Shown in pieces: positions 34,361 through 46,269 of a stretch of DNA of 64,000 bases. The notes below the pieces were generated by a model. The model was not told where the DNA came from, searched no databases, and saw only the letters and a program-made list of their open reading frames with translations. Source of the DNA: Megalonaias nervosa (Eukaryota > Mollusca > Bivalvia > Unionida > Unionidae); the NCBI GenBank assembly GCA_016617855.1, contig JAECUM010001801.1, forward strand, positions 1 to 64,000, written 5' to 3'. Both the position numbers and the translations under genes were made by a program. How positions within the stretch are numbered: the first letter of the stretch is position 1; the number at the start of each line of letters is the position of its first letter.

Positions 34361-34613
34361 TTGTTGTTGTTGTTATAGGGTTTAACGCCATTTTTCAGCA
34401 CAAGATAGGCTATACATGGCGTCCAGTATAAATGGTGGAGGAAGAACCAGGGAAAACCCTGAAAAGAACCACTGACCCACGAGAAGCTACTGGCAAGCTT
34501 TCTCACATACCCACATTGGCTGAGACTGAGACTCGAACCTATGCAGACAGAGGTGAGATGGCAGTGATCCGTAACAGTGAGCGCTTTAGACCACTCAACC
34601 ACTCGGGGCCCCA
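34361..34613 (-). mobile_element. SINE family A inserted in a (GA)n tract
   Basis: Complete minus-strand copy: (GTT)n on the left as the tail, then ttaacgccatttttcagcac, aagataggctatacatggcg, tccagtataaatggtggagg, and the tRNA-like head at the right with B box ggttcgagtctc and ggggcccc terminus. GA repeats lie on both sides (34350-34360 and 34615-34630), consistent with a GA-rich target duplication. Confidence 0.88.
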
Positions 34614-34675
34614 AGAGAGAGAGAGAGAGGTAAAAAAGGGTAGTGTTCCATTCATAATGCTTTATGTTCTGTAAG

Positions 34676-34795
34676 TTTTATACCCTGTCATCTCACCATG
34701 GAACATATATAAGCATCTTACTGATTTTCTAACTGGCCAGTTTCTTTCACCTGACTTTCTAACTGGCCAGTTTCTTTCACTGTCTTATATCATTT
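34676..34795 (-). repeat. 115-bp repeat with internal 30-bp duplication, inverted copy 1
   Basis: The stretch ttataccctgtcatctcacc ... tttctaactggccagtttct (twice) ... tgtcttatatca is the reverse complement of 36738-36862, with few differences. Each copy contains two tandem units of gaaagaaactggccagttag. No terminal repeat is evident. Confidence 0.75.
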
Positions 34796-35289
34796 CCATC
34801 AGGTTGTCAACATCAAGGTCAGTATCACATTTTCATGCACAGGCATGATGACGTGAATATTTATGATTTGACAAATAAGGAAGAAATATTTATATTTTAA
34901 TTTATCAGTTACATTTTAATTGTAATATTTGCACATATCCAAACTCTGACAACTTTCAGATCAAGCATCAAGCAATCTGGCATAACCTATATTTATATAT
35001 CTGTACAGCTGCCAGAGTGAAGGACTCTTCAACAAAATTAAGCAGGGAGCTTAAAAAGAGATCAGCATGAAAGGTTTTTTGTAACGAGTTTTAACCCAAT
35101 CCCTCTTCCTGGACCAAAGGCCAAGACCCAGTGTCTGGTTTGATGATCTGAATATTTTGCTTTAAAAGTGTTCCCGGGTGACCAGTGACTGAGAGTTAAC
35201 TGGTAACTGGTACTTGTGACAGACACAAGGCGACTGGCACTCAACACTTGACATGGTTCATTAAGAACTGTTGAACTGTGACTGATGAA

Positions 35290-35955
35290 AGACTGCAGCT
35301 GACAGATTCATATTGAGAATTGGTAACACTGGGACAGGTGATTTCCAAACAATGGAAAAAGCTACTGAACCTTCCCTCAATGGAGGTGGTAACTTCCCTA
35401 AAATGGAGGATCCTAGATCCCTTGTGGAAATTGACAGTTTATATACCAAGATGAGGAGGTCAGGAAGCATGACCCTTCTTCCTTCCTTTCTAAATGCATC
35501 AACTTTCTGCTGTGTCATCATTCCAAGGACAATAAATCAGGAAATCATCAGTATCTACCTGCTTGGTGCATGAATAACACAAAGGGTGGGTGTCCCTCTG
35601 GGCCTTCTTATGCCCATATTTATCCAAATCCACAATAACAATATAAAGCAAAACAAAACTGGGTAGGATATACCTACCATAACACTGATCACTCAAGATG
35701 AGGAATAAATTTACTACAGTGCCACTTCACTAAGAAAGGTGCAAAATCCCTTCAAAAAGGGACACAGATAAAAAATTTAAATGCAAGGACTGGAGAAAAA
35801 ACCGAAAGCCACATCAAAAAGATACATTTGGTCAAAAAAACAAGTCAAAACGCAACTACAAAGATGAAATCATAGAGCACCCTGACACACATGGATATGT
35901 ATATGAGTCCAAGGGAAAATGGGGAAGATATTCCACACACTGGATGTAACTAAGG
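35290..35955. other. Unidentified region with coding-like open frames on both strands
   Basis: On plus, 35313-35573 reads IGNTGTGDFQTMEKATEPSL and then NGGGNFPKMEDPRSLVEIDS. On minus, 35521-35261 reads RDLGSSILGKLPPPLREGSV and then AFSIVWKSPVPVLPIL. On plus, about 35730-35949 is open for some 72 codons without an ATG, with HPDTHGYVYESKGKWGRYST then HWM and a stop. Base composition is less AT-rich than the neighbours. I cannot assign a family to any frame. They could be an old domesticated or mobile-element remnant, or exons of an unrecognised gene. Confidence 0.3.
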
Positions 35956-36309
35956 AATCGGACTAGGATCATGATGTTTTTTTTCTTCTTGTCCTCCAAT
36001 TAGAGAGGAGATAATAATAATGTAGGGAATATTAAGCTTGTACTGGGGACTAAGACCCTGGATGAAATGAAGCAACACAATATTTGCAGGCAAATAATCA
36101 TTTTGATTTCTTTTAGACACAAAACAATCTTGGTGTTAAACTATTGTTGAAAACATATTGAAAGCTGATTTTTTACATTAAAATACTGTTTGTATTTTTT
36201 ATGAGAACTAGTAGGATGCCTGTAACCATGAAAAAAGTTGGCTTTTTTTGTTGCAAAACCGCACAAATATGAAACCCATGACAATTAATAAATTTATAGT
36301 GATAGATAC

Positions 36310-36523
36310 CTGAGCCGTGTTTTGATTTCCTTTTCTTGGATTCTTTCTCACCGAGGTAATCTTCATTACTGCTTGTTGGTGATCTCTGCTTACTGCGCCC
36401 ACAGCCCATGTCCCACAACAACAGCATCGAGCTAGATTCCTGCACCTGCCACCAGGCTTACCCCGTCCAGCTATGTACAATTTACTTTTAACCACTGTAA
36501 GCAGTCACTATGGAATGATGACC
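36310..36523 (-). CDS. Unrecognised MGCG-type protein, first coding exon (CDS 36310-36409)
   Basis: Minus-strand exon between a strong acceptor (ctctttcttttcag, boundary 36523) and a donor (CTCAG|GTATCT, boundary 36310). Bases 36523-36410 are 5' UTR, so at least one further non-coding exon lies upstream. The CDS starts with ATG at 36409: MGCGRSKQRSPTSSNEDYLG then EKESKKRKSKHGS, 33 codons plus one base. MGCG at the start, with Gly2, Cys3 and Ser6-like/basic residues after it, is a classic N-myristoylation plus palmitoylation signal, and the following polybasic stretch (KESKKRKSK) would help membrane binding. It joins in phase to exon 24487-24647 through an 11.7 kb intron. An earlier in-frame ATG (GTG GGA C upstream, MLLLWD) would hide the MGCG signal, so I prefer the later one. 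Family not recognised. Confidence 0.65.
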
Positions 36524-36619
36524 CTGAAAAGAAAGAGAATTTTATTGAATAATAAGGATTTGTTTTAGATAAGAAATTTTAAATAAAAAGTGCAAAAGAA
36601 ATATCAACACGATTATTTA

Positions 36620-36950
36620 ATTTATTCTTACTGTATATGTTCACTTTTAGGTTGGGTCCAACTGCAAGCAACATAAACCCTGATCTGCCATCATATAATG
36701 CACTGGCAGATCAGGGTGTACTTGTTGTTTGATCTACTGATATAAGACAGGTGACAGAAACTGGCCAGTTAGAAAGTCAGGTGAAAGAAACAGGCCAGTT
36801 AGAAAGTCAGTAATTAAAGATGCTTATTTTTTGTTCTTTAGTGAGATGACAGGGTATAAACTGCCAGTGCATTATGCAATGGCAGATCTGGGTCTGTGAA
36901 GTTAGCAGTTGGACTTGACTGATAAGTAAGTATACATGGTATGCTTGTCG
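36620..36950. mobile_element. MITE family 2 copy, interrupted by the 115-bp repeat
   Basis: The left part (actgtatatgttcactttta then ggttgggtccaactgcaagc, and cagatcagggtgtacttgtt) and right part (ccagtgcattatgcaatggc, agatctgggtctgtg, ttggacttgactgataagta, tacatggtat) match the family ends. Between them, 36738-36862 is the reverse complement of 34676-34795. This suggests one repeat inserted in the other. Confidence 0.7.
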
Positions 36951-38498
36951 CATGGTAGAAACTTAATTTTAACCAATACCATATCAGTATAAAAATAATA
37001 TAATATTGTCAAGTTAGTCAGCTGACTATCGGTAACCAGTGTATCTTTTAGAGGTACAGTTCCTGCAAAATCTTTACAGATGTGTGAAATTTTTTTTAAA
37101 TCCAAATTTTGTGTTCATTCATGAAAATTTCTGAAATAACAATATTTTATTGCACCTACTTTGTAGGAGTCTTGTTCTGGAATTTTTCAGAATTCCACAT
37201 GGTCTGGAGCAATGGGCCATTTGCACATTCATCTTTAAAATGGCCTATTGACCACTTCAGATTGTCCATAAAAGTGTCAAATTTGTAAAGAGGCAAATTA
37301 AAAGGATTCAAATGGTCAAAATCCATTAAAGTCTTGTGAAATACTGGAGACTGTTTAACTTTGTACAAAACTGATAGTTTTTAAATAACGAAGAGTCCAA
37401 GTAATCAAGAATCACTTAAAAATGTGCAGGCTGGTGTGTGTTTTACTATGCTATTTAAATATCTGTATGGTTAAATATCTATCCCCCCAGGTAAGGGTCA
37501 CCGCACAGAAGATTATGGAAAAAAGCACCATGCCACAATTGTCCCTTAAAAAAATACAGCTCAACGCATCCCTTAACATTTCAAATATATTACAGTTTGA
37601 AGATCACAGACTCCTCTTGTCAAAAGGGCAAAGAAAACTATATGTTAGTGGGTATTTTTGGTATGACACTGAAATCGTATCAAATTTCTGCCATAGAAAG
37701 TTTGCATGACCAATTTACAGCAAGTTGTAATGGCTAAAGAATTTCCAATGTCTCATACTTTCATGGATTTTTTCATTTTCTTTTAAAAGCCTTTTATGTT
37801 ATTAATATTTTATAAGAATTTTTCTTTATCAATATTTAATTATGGACAGAAACTACATCATTTTACATGTATTTTCTGTTGCATAATCCATCAACATAGG
37901 TCAGGGTCTCAACTACTTAAATCATGTAACAGTCAAGACTGCAGACACATTGATATTGTACTCCCTCTTTATAACATTGTTCAAGAGTCATGTGACCCAT
38001 GAGATATACAGTTTTATATCGAGGTACGCTGTGAGAAAGCTGGGTCAGAATAATTCGAGAAAATGTAAGTAATAGTGTATTACATGATGATGTCAAACTG
38101 TATTATAAGTACTTCCAATCAGCCAAGAACTAAAATTAACTGAATGAATTAATCGGCAATGATATGAAAATTATACTCATTTAATGGGATCCATGACCAT
38201 AAGTGTGTTATAGGTATCACCAAACTAATTAAGTTCCTTATATATTTCCTTCATTTTTGTATATTTAAAAAAAAATAAAATCCACTATATTAGTTATATG
38301 TACCAAGACCACCTTATTTATTTTAGAACTGGGTTCAAAAACAACACAAACACCGATAATTCTGTGCAACTAGTTTTGCATTTACTGTATGCTTCTTCTG
38401 GCACAAAATGTTTTGAAAGAAACAGATAATGTATTTTTATTTTAAAATAACAATTAAGTCACTGACATAATGTCATAAATGATATGCATCATCATAAC

Positions 38499-38502
<4 letters not shown>
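36951..38502. other. No gene seen
   Basis: Open frames at 37156-37368 (-) and 37422-37709 (+) have no recognisable domain. The region would contain the upstream non-coding exon(s) of the minus-strand gene, but none can be picked out with confidence. Confidence 0.4.

Positions 38503-38582
<80 letters not shown>
38503..38582. repeat. (AT)n microsatellite, about 80 bp
   Basis: Uninterrupted alternating AT for about 80 bases. Self-complementary; likely length-polymorphic and able to extrude a cruciform. Confidence 0.97.
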
Positions 38583-38584
<2 letters not shown>

Positions 38585-39569
38585 CAGGATTCACAAGATA
38601 CACGAGTCTCTAATGAAAATAGCAGATGGAACATATAAACAAATTAAGCATTGTTAATAATGCATTTTCTGGAAATATTTGAATCTGAAATAAATCACAT
38701 CTTTTATACTTTGTCAGCCTATGCAAAAGCCAATAGGTTAAACTCTAAAGACCTTTTGTTTTCTGTTTAGACATTAATGCTTCTTTCTAATGAATGCAAG
38801 TAATATTTTTCGCTGGTCGTCAAATATGGAAAAAATTAAAGAAAGAACAATAATGATATTCCAAGAGAAAACAACAGAATAAATGGTTCATTAGTAAAGA
38901 CTATGGTGAACAAAGGTGACATTTTAAATACATGTACTGCCACCATGAATACAAGACATTTACTGCAACAGAGTACCCAAAAATTAAAATCACAGCTTTT
39001 TGTCTGAATTGATGAGGCCAATCTACCATCAAAGTTGACTTACAGAATGTAAAACAATATAAGTTAGGACTCCACAACAGGGGCCTTCTTTCTGTGAATA
39101 TTTTCACTTTGACAATTTCAAGAAAATATGTTTGTGAACTGTGGCAACTTTTCATGATTTATTTTCAATGGACGTTCTTGTTATAACTCGCTTAGTGATT
39201 ACTGAAACTTCCATGTGCAATTATCTATTCAGTAATTCCATGGATTAATTTTTCTAACTACATGCAAATGCAGAAGCTTTCTTTCCATTTAAGCTAGCTC
39301 AAAGCCAAATATAATTAATTATTATAATTAATTATAATTACATGAAGAAATATTTAGCACATTTACTGTACATGTGCATTGTTAGTAACTGCACAGAATT
39401 GTATTTTTAAACTTTTGTGTCAGAAGCACTAGACACTGATAGATTTACAACATAATGATTTTGTTTTATTTGCAGATTTTAATTTAATGACAGTAGAAAG
39501 GAGAAAATAAAATCTTTTATTGTAATAACTATACGTATTTTAGTAACTATTTTGTTTTTAGCTCTCATG
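38583..39569. other. No gene seen
   Basis: AT-rich; minus-strand frames at 38836-39155 have no recognisable domain. Confidence 0.4.
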
Positions 39570-40690
39570 GCTGTAAGGCCAAGGAGCTTACAGCCCTGTG
39601 TCTGTCATGCATCGATCATGTGCACTGTGTGTCAGTCCAGCATTACCACTTTGGAATCCTTATTCATGATCCGATTTCACACTTGCATTTATATCATCAA
39701 AATCTCTGACAAATTCAATAATGATGAAGATTCATTATGCTAATTAGGGTGATGTTGCACATAATTAGCTAACCCTGTTACCACTTTGGAGGCTGCATTT
39801 CTGATCCAATTTTAGCAAACTTGGAATTTGTGCTTATATCATTACAATCTCGGAACAGTTCAATAATGAATGAGATCCATGTATACATGTATATTAATGA
39901 GGTGATCTTGTTCCTGACTGGCTCATCTTGATACCCATCTGCAAGCCATATTTCTGATCAAATTTTGACCAAAATTCGAAATATCAGCTTATACCATCAA
40001 GATCTTGCATGGGTTTGATAATTAAATCGATGGATATTAGTCATATTACTGAAACATTCTTGAATCTAATTGGCTGATCTTACTACTAATTTGGCAGCCA
40101 CATTTCTGATGTGATTTTGATCAAATTTAGAATATACACTTATATCATCAAGATCTTGGATAAGTTCAATAAGAAGAGAGATCCATGCATAATAATTAGG
40201 TGATCTTGTATCTGATTGGCTCAACTTGTTATCATTCTACATGCCACATTTTTGATCTCATTTTGACCCAACTTGGAAGTACACTTGTATTATGCAGATC
40301 TTCTTTAACATTGATACTGAATGAAATGCGTGCATGAGTTGATCTTGTATCCAATTGGCTGTGACTGTTGCCACTCTAGGTTGCATAATTCTTACGGAGT
40401 TCATTTAACCTTGGAACATATGATCATCAGGATCATGGACTGTTTTAATAATAAGAGAGATCAATGCATATTAATGAGGTAATCTTGCATCTGCTCCACT
40501 GGGTTTCTTACCATTCCTAAAACCATATTTTGATATGTTGTTGTTTTTTTGTCATCAACATCTTGGATAACTTCAATTATGAGCAAGATACTGTGCATAT
40601 GAATTATGCATTAATATTAATTATTTTTTAATTATTAATTAATTAATTAATTATTAATTAGCAAGAGACTGTGCGTATTAATTATGCCAT
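39570..40690 (+). repeat. Satellite B: tandem array, unit about 130-155 bp, about 7 copies
   Basis: Diverged units share ttaccactttggaggctgca, tttctgatccaattttagca, aacttggaa, cttatatcatcaagatcttg, gataagttcaataatga, gagatccatgcatattaatg and aggtgatcttgtatctgatt + ggctcaacttg. It ends in a run of attaatt repeats (about 40612-40662). No relation to satellite A apart from similar period. Confidence 0.8.
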
Positions 40691-41952
40691 CATCTAAGAA
40701 AGAATGTTTTATCAGGATCAAGTAAAATTAGTAAAATCAACATAGTTTACATAAAAGTATGGTATGTCTTCTTACACTAGTACACAGGCATGCTTGCTAA
40801 AATTTTCAACTGTCAAGTTATGTAAATCAGGTGAGCAATCTCTCTCCCCCGCCACCCCGCTGCATGTTGTTCAGTGATCAGAAGAAGAAAAACAAAACAC
40901 TGCCCAACTGCATTTTGCTGCATCAAACTAATTCTCCTTTCTTATTTTAGCTCTCAGTGCCATGTTCATAAGGGTCTTTAATACACTAATTATTTTGTTC
41001 TATTTCCTAGTCAATTCAAGCGCCTGCAGAACTCTCATATAATATTTTCAAATCATCTAGACTGGCCTTCAAAAACAATGCCATTACTTCCCGATTCCTA
41101 AGTTAGAACATGGCTTTTATCTCCACCCATGCAACCACGAAGAGTACACCTTCACGGCCTGTATGGAGATTTGAAGAATTATGATTAATTGGAATGCTGC
41201 AAAACTATGATACAATCTAATATATTAACATGATTTAGATAATGTAACAATGTTGCATCTGTTACCAGCAATTTATATTGCACAATCAATCCTCTTTTGA
41301 CGCTATTGTTTTTTTCTCCTAAAATCTAACAAGTGCACTTGGTAACAAGCAAGATCTGTCACTTTCAGACAACTACAAATGTGACTTTCCATTAAGCATG
41401 TATGAACCAATCGATTACAGTCCAATTCTTCAGTACCTTAGAACCCTAGTACTATTCAGCTTGGAATATGTGGACAACAAGAAAATTAAATTCTTCTGAA
41501 TGTGAATCACAAGACTGCTTACTGCTTTTAATGCAAATTTTGCATTCCTAAGTAGGTTAAACTGAGCATTAATGGCAGAAATGCATTAAGGCCCAACAAT
41601 TTAATTTCTGGTGGAGGCCAGGGAATTTCTTTCAAGATGGAATATTTTTTTTCTTCCTTTTACATCAAGATAAATGTTTTTCTTCAATATAAGAAATACA
41701 ATAGCTTCTATTGATCATATTAAGAATATTTTTTAAAGCAAACTGAAAGCCAGAAGTTTTAAAAAATTCCTAAGCCACAAGCTTCCTGCTTAAATAGAGT
41801 GGTTGCTCCCTTATTAGGGAAGACAATATATCCTAAACAAACATCTTGAATCTAATGCCACCTTAAAACCCATAAAATGCTATTTATAACGGTATTTATC
41901 CATATATAAAGTGTAACTGTCTGCAAACAACATTCACCCAAGTCTGTTAATG
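40691..41952. other. No gene seen
   Basis: AT-rich sequence with no supported feature. Confidence 0.4.
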
Positions 41953-42258
41953 CAGTGACCACTCTGGTGGCCTAGTGTTTAGATCATCCGCCTCTGATGC
42001 AGGAGGTCGCGTCATACCAGAGACTTATAAAAATGGTACTAGCAGCTGCCTCGCTAGATGCTCAGCATTAAGAGGTTAGTGTTAGGACTGGTTGGCCTGG
42101 TGTCAGGATAATGTGACTGGGTGGGACATCATGTTATATATGACTGCAGCATAATGCCCCAGTGCTAGACATCACTAAAACATGCTACTACAGACATTGT
42201 AGCAATATGACTGAATATTTTTTAAAGCAACATTAAAATCCAAACCACACACACACTG
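41953..42258 (+). mobile_element. SINE family B, copy lacking its B box
   Basis: The head ctctggtggcctagtgttta then gatcatccgcctctgatgca is followed directly by ggaggtcgcgtcataccaga, so the usual ggttcgaaccc block is deleted. The body (gacttataaaaatggtacta, gcagctgcctcg, ggcctggtgtcaggataatg) is complete and the tail is CA-rich (ccacacacacac). A copy without a B box could not be transcribed by the normal SINE promoter. Confidence 0.82.
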
Positions 42259-42369
42259 TTAATTCAATATATGTCAACAAATCAGGGTCTATATTATCAA
42301 TTGGGGTCTATATTATCTGTTTTGGGGAAAAACAATCATGAATCTGAAGATTAATGCAGGTTAAATATC

Positions 42370-42725
42370 ACAAATCGAATGATACCAACAAAAATGTCAT
42401 CAGAGCCAGTAACATGTGCAATGGTAAAACCAAGAATACCATCCTCAGATCTTCAAACACATGACTGTTACTCCCATTCTTATAGTTTTTTTTAAAATGC
42501 TGCAAACTGAATTTTACCAGAAACATCATCGGAGCCAGTAACTGGATATATACAACCTTAAAACTAGCATTACTATCCTAAAATTTTCAAACACAAGACT
42601 GTTACCCCATTCTAAACGTTTTCTAAATTTTGTGCTTTAATGTTGTGAATTGAGTTTTACCATTATCATCAGAAACAGAAAAATGGATATATTCAACCGT
42701 AAGACCAACATTAAAAAACACAAGA
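42370..42725 (+). repeat. Three diverged tandem units of about 120-140 bp
   Basis: Shared phrases are catcagagccagtaaca/ctgg, aaaaccaagaataccatcct, cttcaaacacatgactgtta + ctcccattct, and gctgcaaactgaattttacc. They recur near 42400, 42535 and 42660. Confidence 0.7.
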
Positions 42726-43124
42726 CACTTCAGCTGGACCAGATATCTCTTATCAGCTTACCTAATACTGTACAAATCTCAATACTCTACGATACATTCT
42801 GAAAAAAACACAGTGTTGGTGAGAAGTAGCAGTGATAGTAATGACCTTTCCAACTGTTGTCCCCAATCTGTACTTTCAAACCACGGAATGATGACAAATA
42901 TAATCTTCTCTGGTATATCAAGTCCAACAAACTACAAACAAGTTCAGTGTGGATTCAGATGCCAGAGAATCTTGTTGGACTTGAGTTATGGTGGACAACA
43001 CCCTTTCTGAAAAGCTATCATAATGAGACAGGTGTAAACCAGGGCAGTGTACAAGGACTGATCTGAAAGTTCTATAACAGAAAAAAATTACTTTTACTGT
43101 TGACAACAATGAAAACAGTCCTTC

Positions 43125-43720
43125 TCAAGTTAACTTCCTTTCAACTCAAGCGCTACTTCCATCTTGAGCCCATTTCCTGAACATGTGCAGTAGCTTGTCA
43201 TCTGAAAGCATTCGTGGTGACTTGGTGGTTAGATTCCTTAGTTCTTCTATGCTTTTTTAATGGTTTGCCTGTGACAAATCTTCAGTTCTGTGAAAAGCCC
43301 CATGGTTCTTCCCATGTTTTTCCAGGTTCTTCCTCCACCAAATATAGTGGCTGCCATGTACAGTCTATCATGTGTTGAAAAATGGCACTAAACCCAATCA
43401 ACCAACTGTAAAAAGCTACTAAGTCACAAGGAGCTAAATCTGGGCTGTATGGTGGATGATTCTGAATTTCAGCACCTAGTTTTTGTAAGGTTTGCATTAC
43501 AAATTTGCATATGTGCGTTGGTGGGGACATTACCCTGAATCAACTGAAGCCACCCCTCAGTCTGGACACTTTTTGCAAAAAGTCGGAGGTAAATTATATC
43601 TTTTTATCATGGCAGAGTATGTTTATTCACTATGGTGTTCTCTGGCACCAAATGGTTTGAAATTATTCTATTTACTGCTCCATCTCTTACTCTTGGGTTC
43701 AATGTAAGTATCTAATTTTC
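43125..43720 (-). pseudogene. Decayed mariner-type transposase fragment with a SINE inserted
   Basis: On the minus strand the piece MQTLQKLGAEIQNHPPYSPD then LAPCD is the mariner (DD-D) signature holding the third catalytic aspartate. Upstream pieces (ENTIVNKHT near 43650, RLFAKSVQTEGWLQLIQGN near 43570) are in shifting frames. The HDN motif with the second aspartate is lost (NVPTNAHMQ instead). After LAPCD the reading is broken at about 43405 by a SINE-A fragment on the opposite strand. Beyond it, KSIEELRNLT and LLHMFRKWAQDG look like the C-terminal region. The copy is inactive. Terminal repeats were not identified. Confidence 0.7.
43300..43410 (+). mobile_element. SINE family A 3' fragment inside the mariner remnant
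   Basis: The stretch ccatgtttttccaggttctt, cctccaccaaatatagtggc, tgccatgtacagtctatcat, gtgttgaaaaatggcactaa + accc is the 3' half of family A in plus orientation, 5' truncated. It separates two parts of the mariner reading frame. Confidence 0.78.
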
Positions 43721-44013
43721 ATTACATGATGAACTTATTTACAATTATTCATTTAGAAATTATACTACTCTACTTTGCACCTTTAAAATAATTCCCTGCA
43801 CATTTCAGTCTTTAAACTGTTTGCCTTTTCTTGTATCATCTTTAAAATTGTCCCTACCATCACTGAAGCATTTCATCCATCTACAGATATCAAACAGTGG
43901 CAGTTGCTTAAGCTCATAACCAGCATCCAAGTTGGTTTTTATGTGTAAAAATTTTCCCTAATTTTACACAACATTATATAATCACTCTGAAAATGGACTC
44001 ATCTGCCATTATG

Positions 44014-44243
44014 AGGGCCCCAGATGGCAGAGATTGGTCTAAAGTGCTCACTGCCATCTCACCTATGTCCACATAGGTTCAAGTCCCTAGCTTGACCTAT
44101 GTGGGTATGTGAGAAAGCTTACCAGTAACTTACTTTAGGTTAGTGGATTTTCCCTGGGTTTTCCTGGGTTCTTCTACACCAGTTCACTATGTACAGCCTA
44201 TCATTTGCAGAAAAACAGCATTAAGCCGCAACAACGACAATAG
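44014..44243 (+). mobile_element. SINE family A, perfect 14-bp duplication
   Basis: The head gggccccagatggcagagat then tggtctaaagtgctcactgc carries B box aggttcaagtccc. The body runs agcttaccagtaacttactt, ggattttccctgggttttcc, acaccagttcactatgtaca, gcctatcatttgcag, and the tail is gcaacaacgacaa. Identical flanks CATCTGCCATTATG occur at 44000-44013 and 44244-44257. Confidence 0.92.
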
Positions 44244-44549
44244 CATCTGCCATTATGCTACCATGTCTATATATATGACATACAAAAAAGATGATGTAAT
44301 CAAGGCTGTGATGTCATCCACTTACAATTATGTCATTTCCTGTGTGGAGACATATCCAATTATAGACATGATAATTTTTACAATGTTGTGTTGTTTTGTT
44401 TAGTAGTGCATTTGTCCAAGAACTTTTTGACCAAACCTTGTATTATCAATCGCCTTATTAAACGTCAAAATTAATGGCATAGTGAAATGTCTTAATTCTA
44501 GAAATGACTACTCATTAGACATGTAGGACATTTTGATCTCCTACTAAAA

Positions 44550-44825
44550 GTCAATAGGTGTACTACTATTGAATGTCAATATATGTATTACTGAATGTCA
44601 ATAGATGTACTATTGAATGTCAATATATGTACTACTGAATGTTTATAGATATACTATTGAATGTCAATAGATGTACCATTGAATGCCAACATATCTACTA
44701 TTGAATGTCAATAGGTGTACTATTGATTGTCAATATATGTACTATTGAAAGTCAATAGATGTACTACAACTGAATGTCAATATATGTACTACTGAATGTC
44801 AATATGTGTGCTACTGAATGGATCT
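44550..44825 (+). repeat. 22-bp minisatellite, about 12 copies
   Basis: The unit is tgaatgtcaatagatgtact + at, with variation at atagat/atatat and missing units. Ends where unrelated sequence (ggatctccacagtcctatat) begins. Confidence 0.85.
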
Positions 44826-46269
44826 CCACAGTCCTATATGGAGATCTGACAGACACTGATAAAGGCTCATCTTTTGGTGACCTTTGGAATTCCCAGTCAG
44901 CTTATTTTTATTAACATATCAGGTAAAATGTTGAAAATTCATGTTAAGGACAGTTATCATTAGTGAAATGTTCTGATGTGTCACTTTCGGAAATTTGAAT
45001 GTTGTAATTTGTTTGGTAAACTACAATCTCAACAAAACTGCTTGTCTGCATCCATCAGAGCTCCTAACAGAACTATATAATCAGATTGTACTGAATATGA
45101 ACCGACAACTTAGCTAAAGAGTTCAGAAATGGGTAGAAGATAAATGGATTCAAATTTTCCAAATCTATAACTATTTGCATGCATTTTCTGCTGATTACAG
45201 TGAATTCACAATAACCCAAAACTCTATCTTGATGGTTGTTTTATGGTTCTCTTATTCCTGTTGTTGATGAAACCTGATTTGTATGACTTATTCTGTACCA
45301 TAAACTAACTTTCTTTCCACATATTAGATACCTCAGGGACAAATGTCAAAAGCCTTAGATTTAATAAGAGTTGTGGCTAATACAGATTGGGGAGCAGATC
45401 TGAAGGTCTTGCTGTGATTACAGAGGTCATTAGTACAATCCAAATTTGACTAAGTTTCAATTGTGGTAAGATCAGCTTGTAAATCTTACCTGCAGATGCT
45501 TGATTCAATACACAATCAAGGTCTTTGATTTTGTTTGGGTGCATTTAGAACTTACCATTCAAAAAGCCTCTATACTGAGGCAAATGAAAAATCACTTTAT
45601 CTCTGATGAACAAAACTGGTTCCTGAGTAAACTACTGAACTATCTTCCAATCCATCTAATCCCACATATGAGGTAGTCTTTAGACCCAAATATCAATCCC
45701 TGTACGCCCAGAAACCAAATTTCTCTCTACTTCTGGCATGCTAAATTGTCCTCACTCAGAAACCGCAAAAATTAATGTCAGACATACTGCACAATTCTTT
45801 GCTCCACAATCATCACTCGGTTATCAAAACCCCGCAAATTATACTTATCTATGCCAACTCATAAAGTCCTCAACAAATCTCCTTTTCCGAGTCAATTCAG
45901 TGAAATCTGAGTCAGCTGTCAAAACTAATGTTCTTGCATATAGACAGTTTGAAGATGTAGACAAGGTTGGAGATGCCAGAAAACTCCCCATGGCACAATC
46001 TTGAACAGGTTACAGTTTCACCAAAGAAATTACAGCCATACTCATTTCACTAAACACCGAAACCTCTCAAGTGGCAACATGTCATCATCTTTTCTGATTA
46101 TCCTTCCACACCAACAGCCTTACAAAACCATTAATCTTACAACCCTATAAAATTCAAGATCTTAGAGAAACCTGATTTGTTCATATAAACTGTAAAAGTA
46201 CAGGAAATCAGGATAAAACCATTTCTTCCTTTTAATGGTTCAGTGTTGAAATTCTTCAGTGATAAAAAG
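44826..46269. other. No supported gene
   Basis: A diffuse match (ggtgacctttggaattccca, ttaacatatcaggtaaaa at about 44876-44930) recurs near 57595. A plus frame at 45738-46004 (88 codons, ending LAYRQFEDVDKVGDARKLPM + AQS) has no recognised domain and no splice context; the surrounding plus strand is C-rich. Confidence 0.35.

Noticed and set aside
45738..46004. 88-codon plus frame
   Set aside because: No recognised domain, no splice context and no match to its surroundings; retained only as a note in the gap entry.
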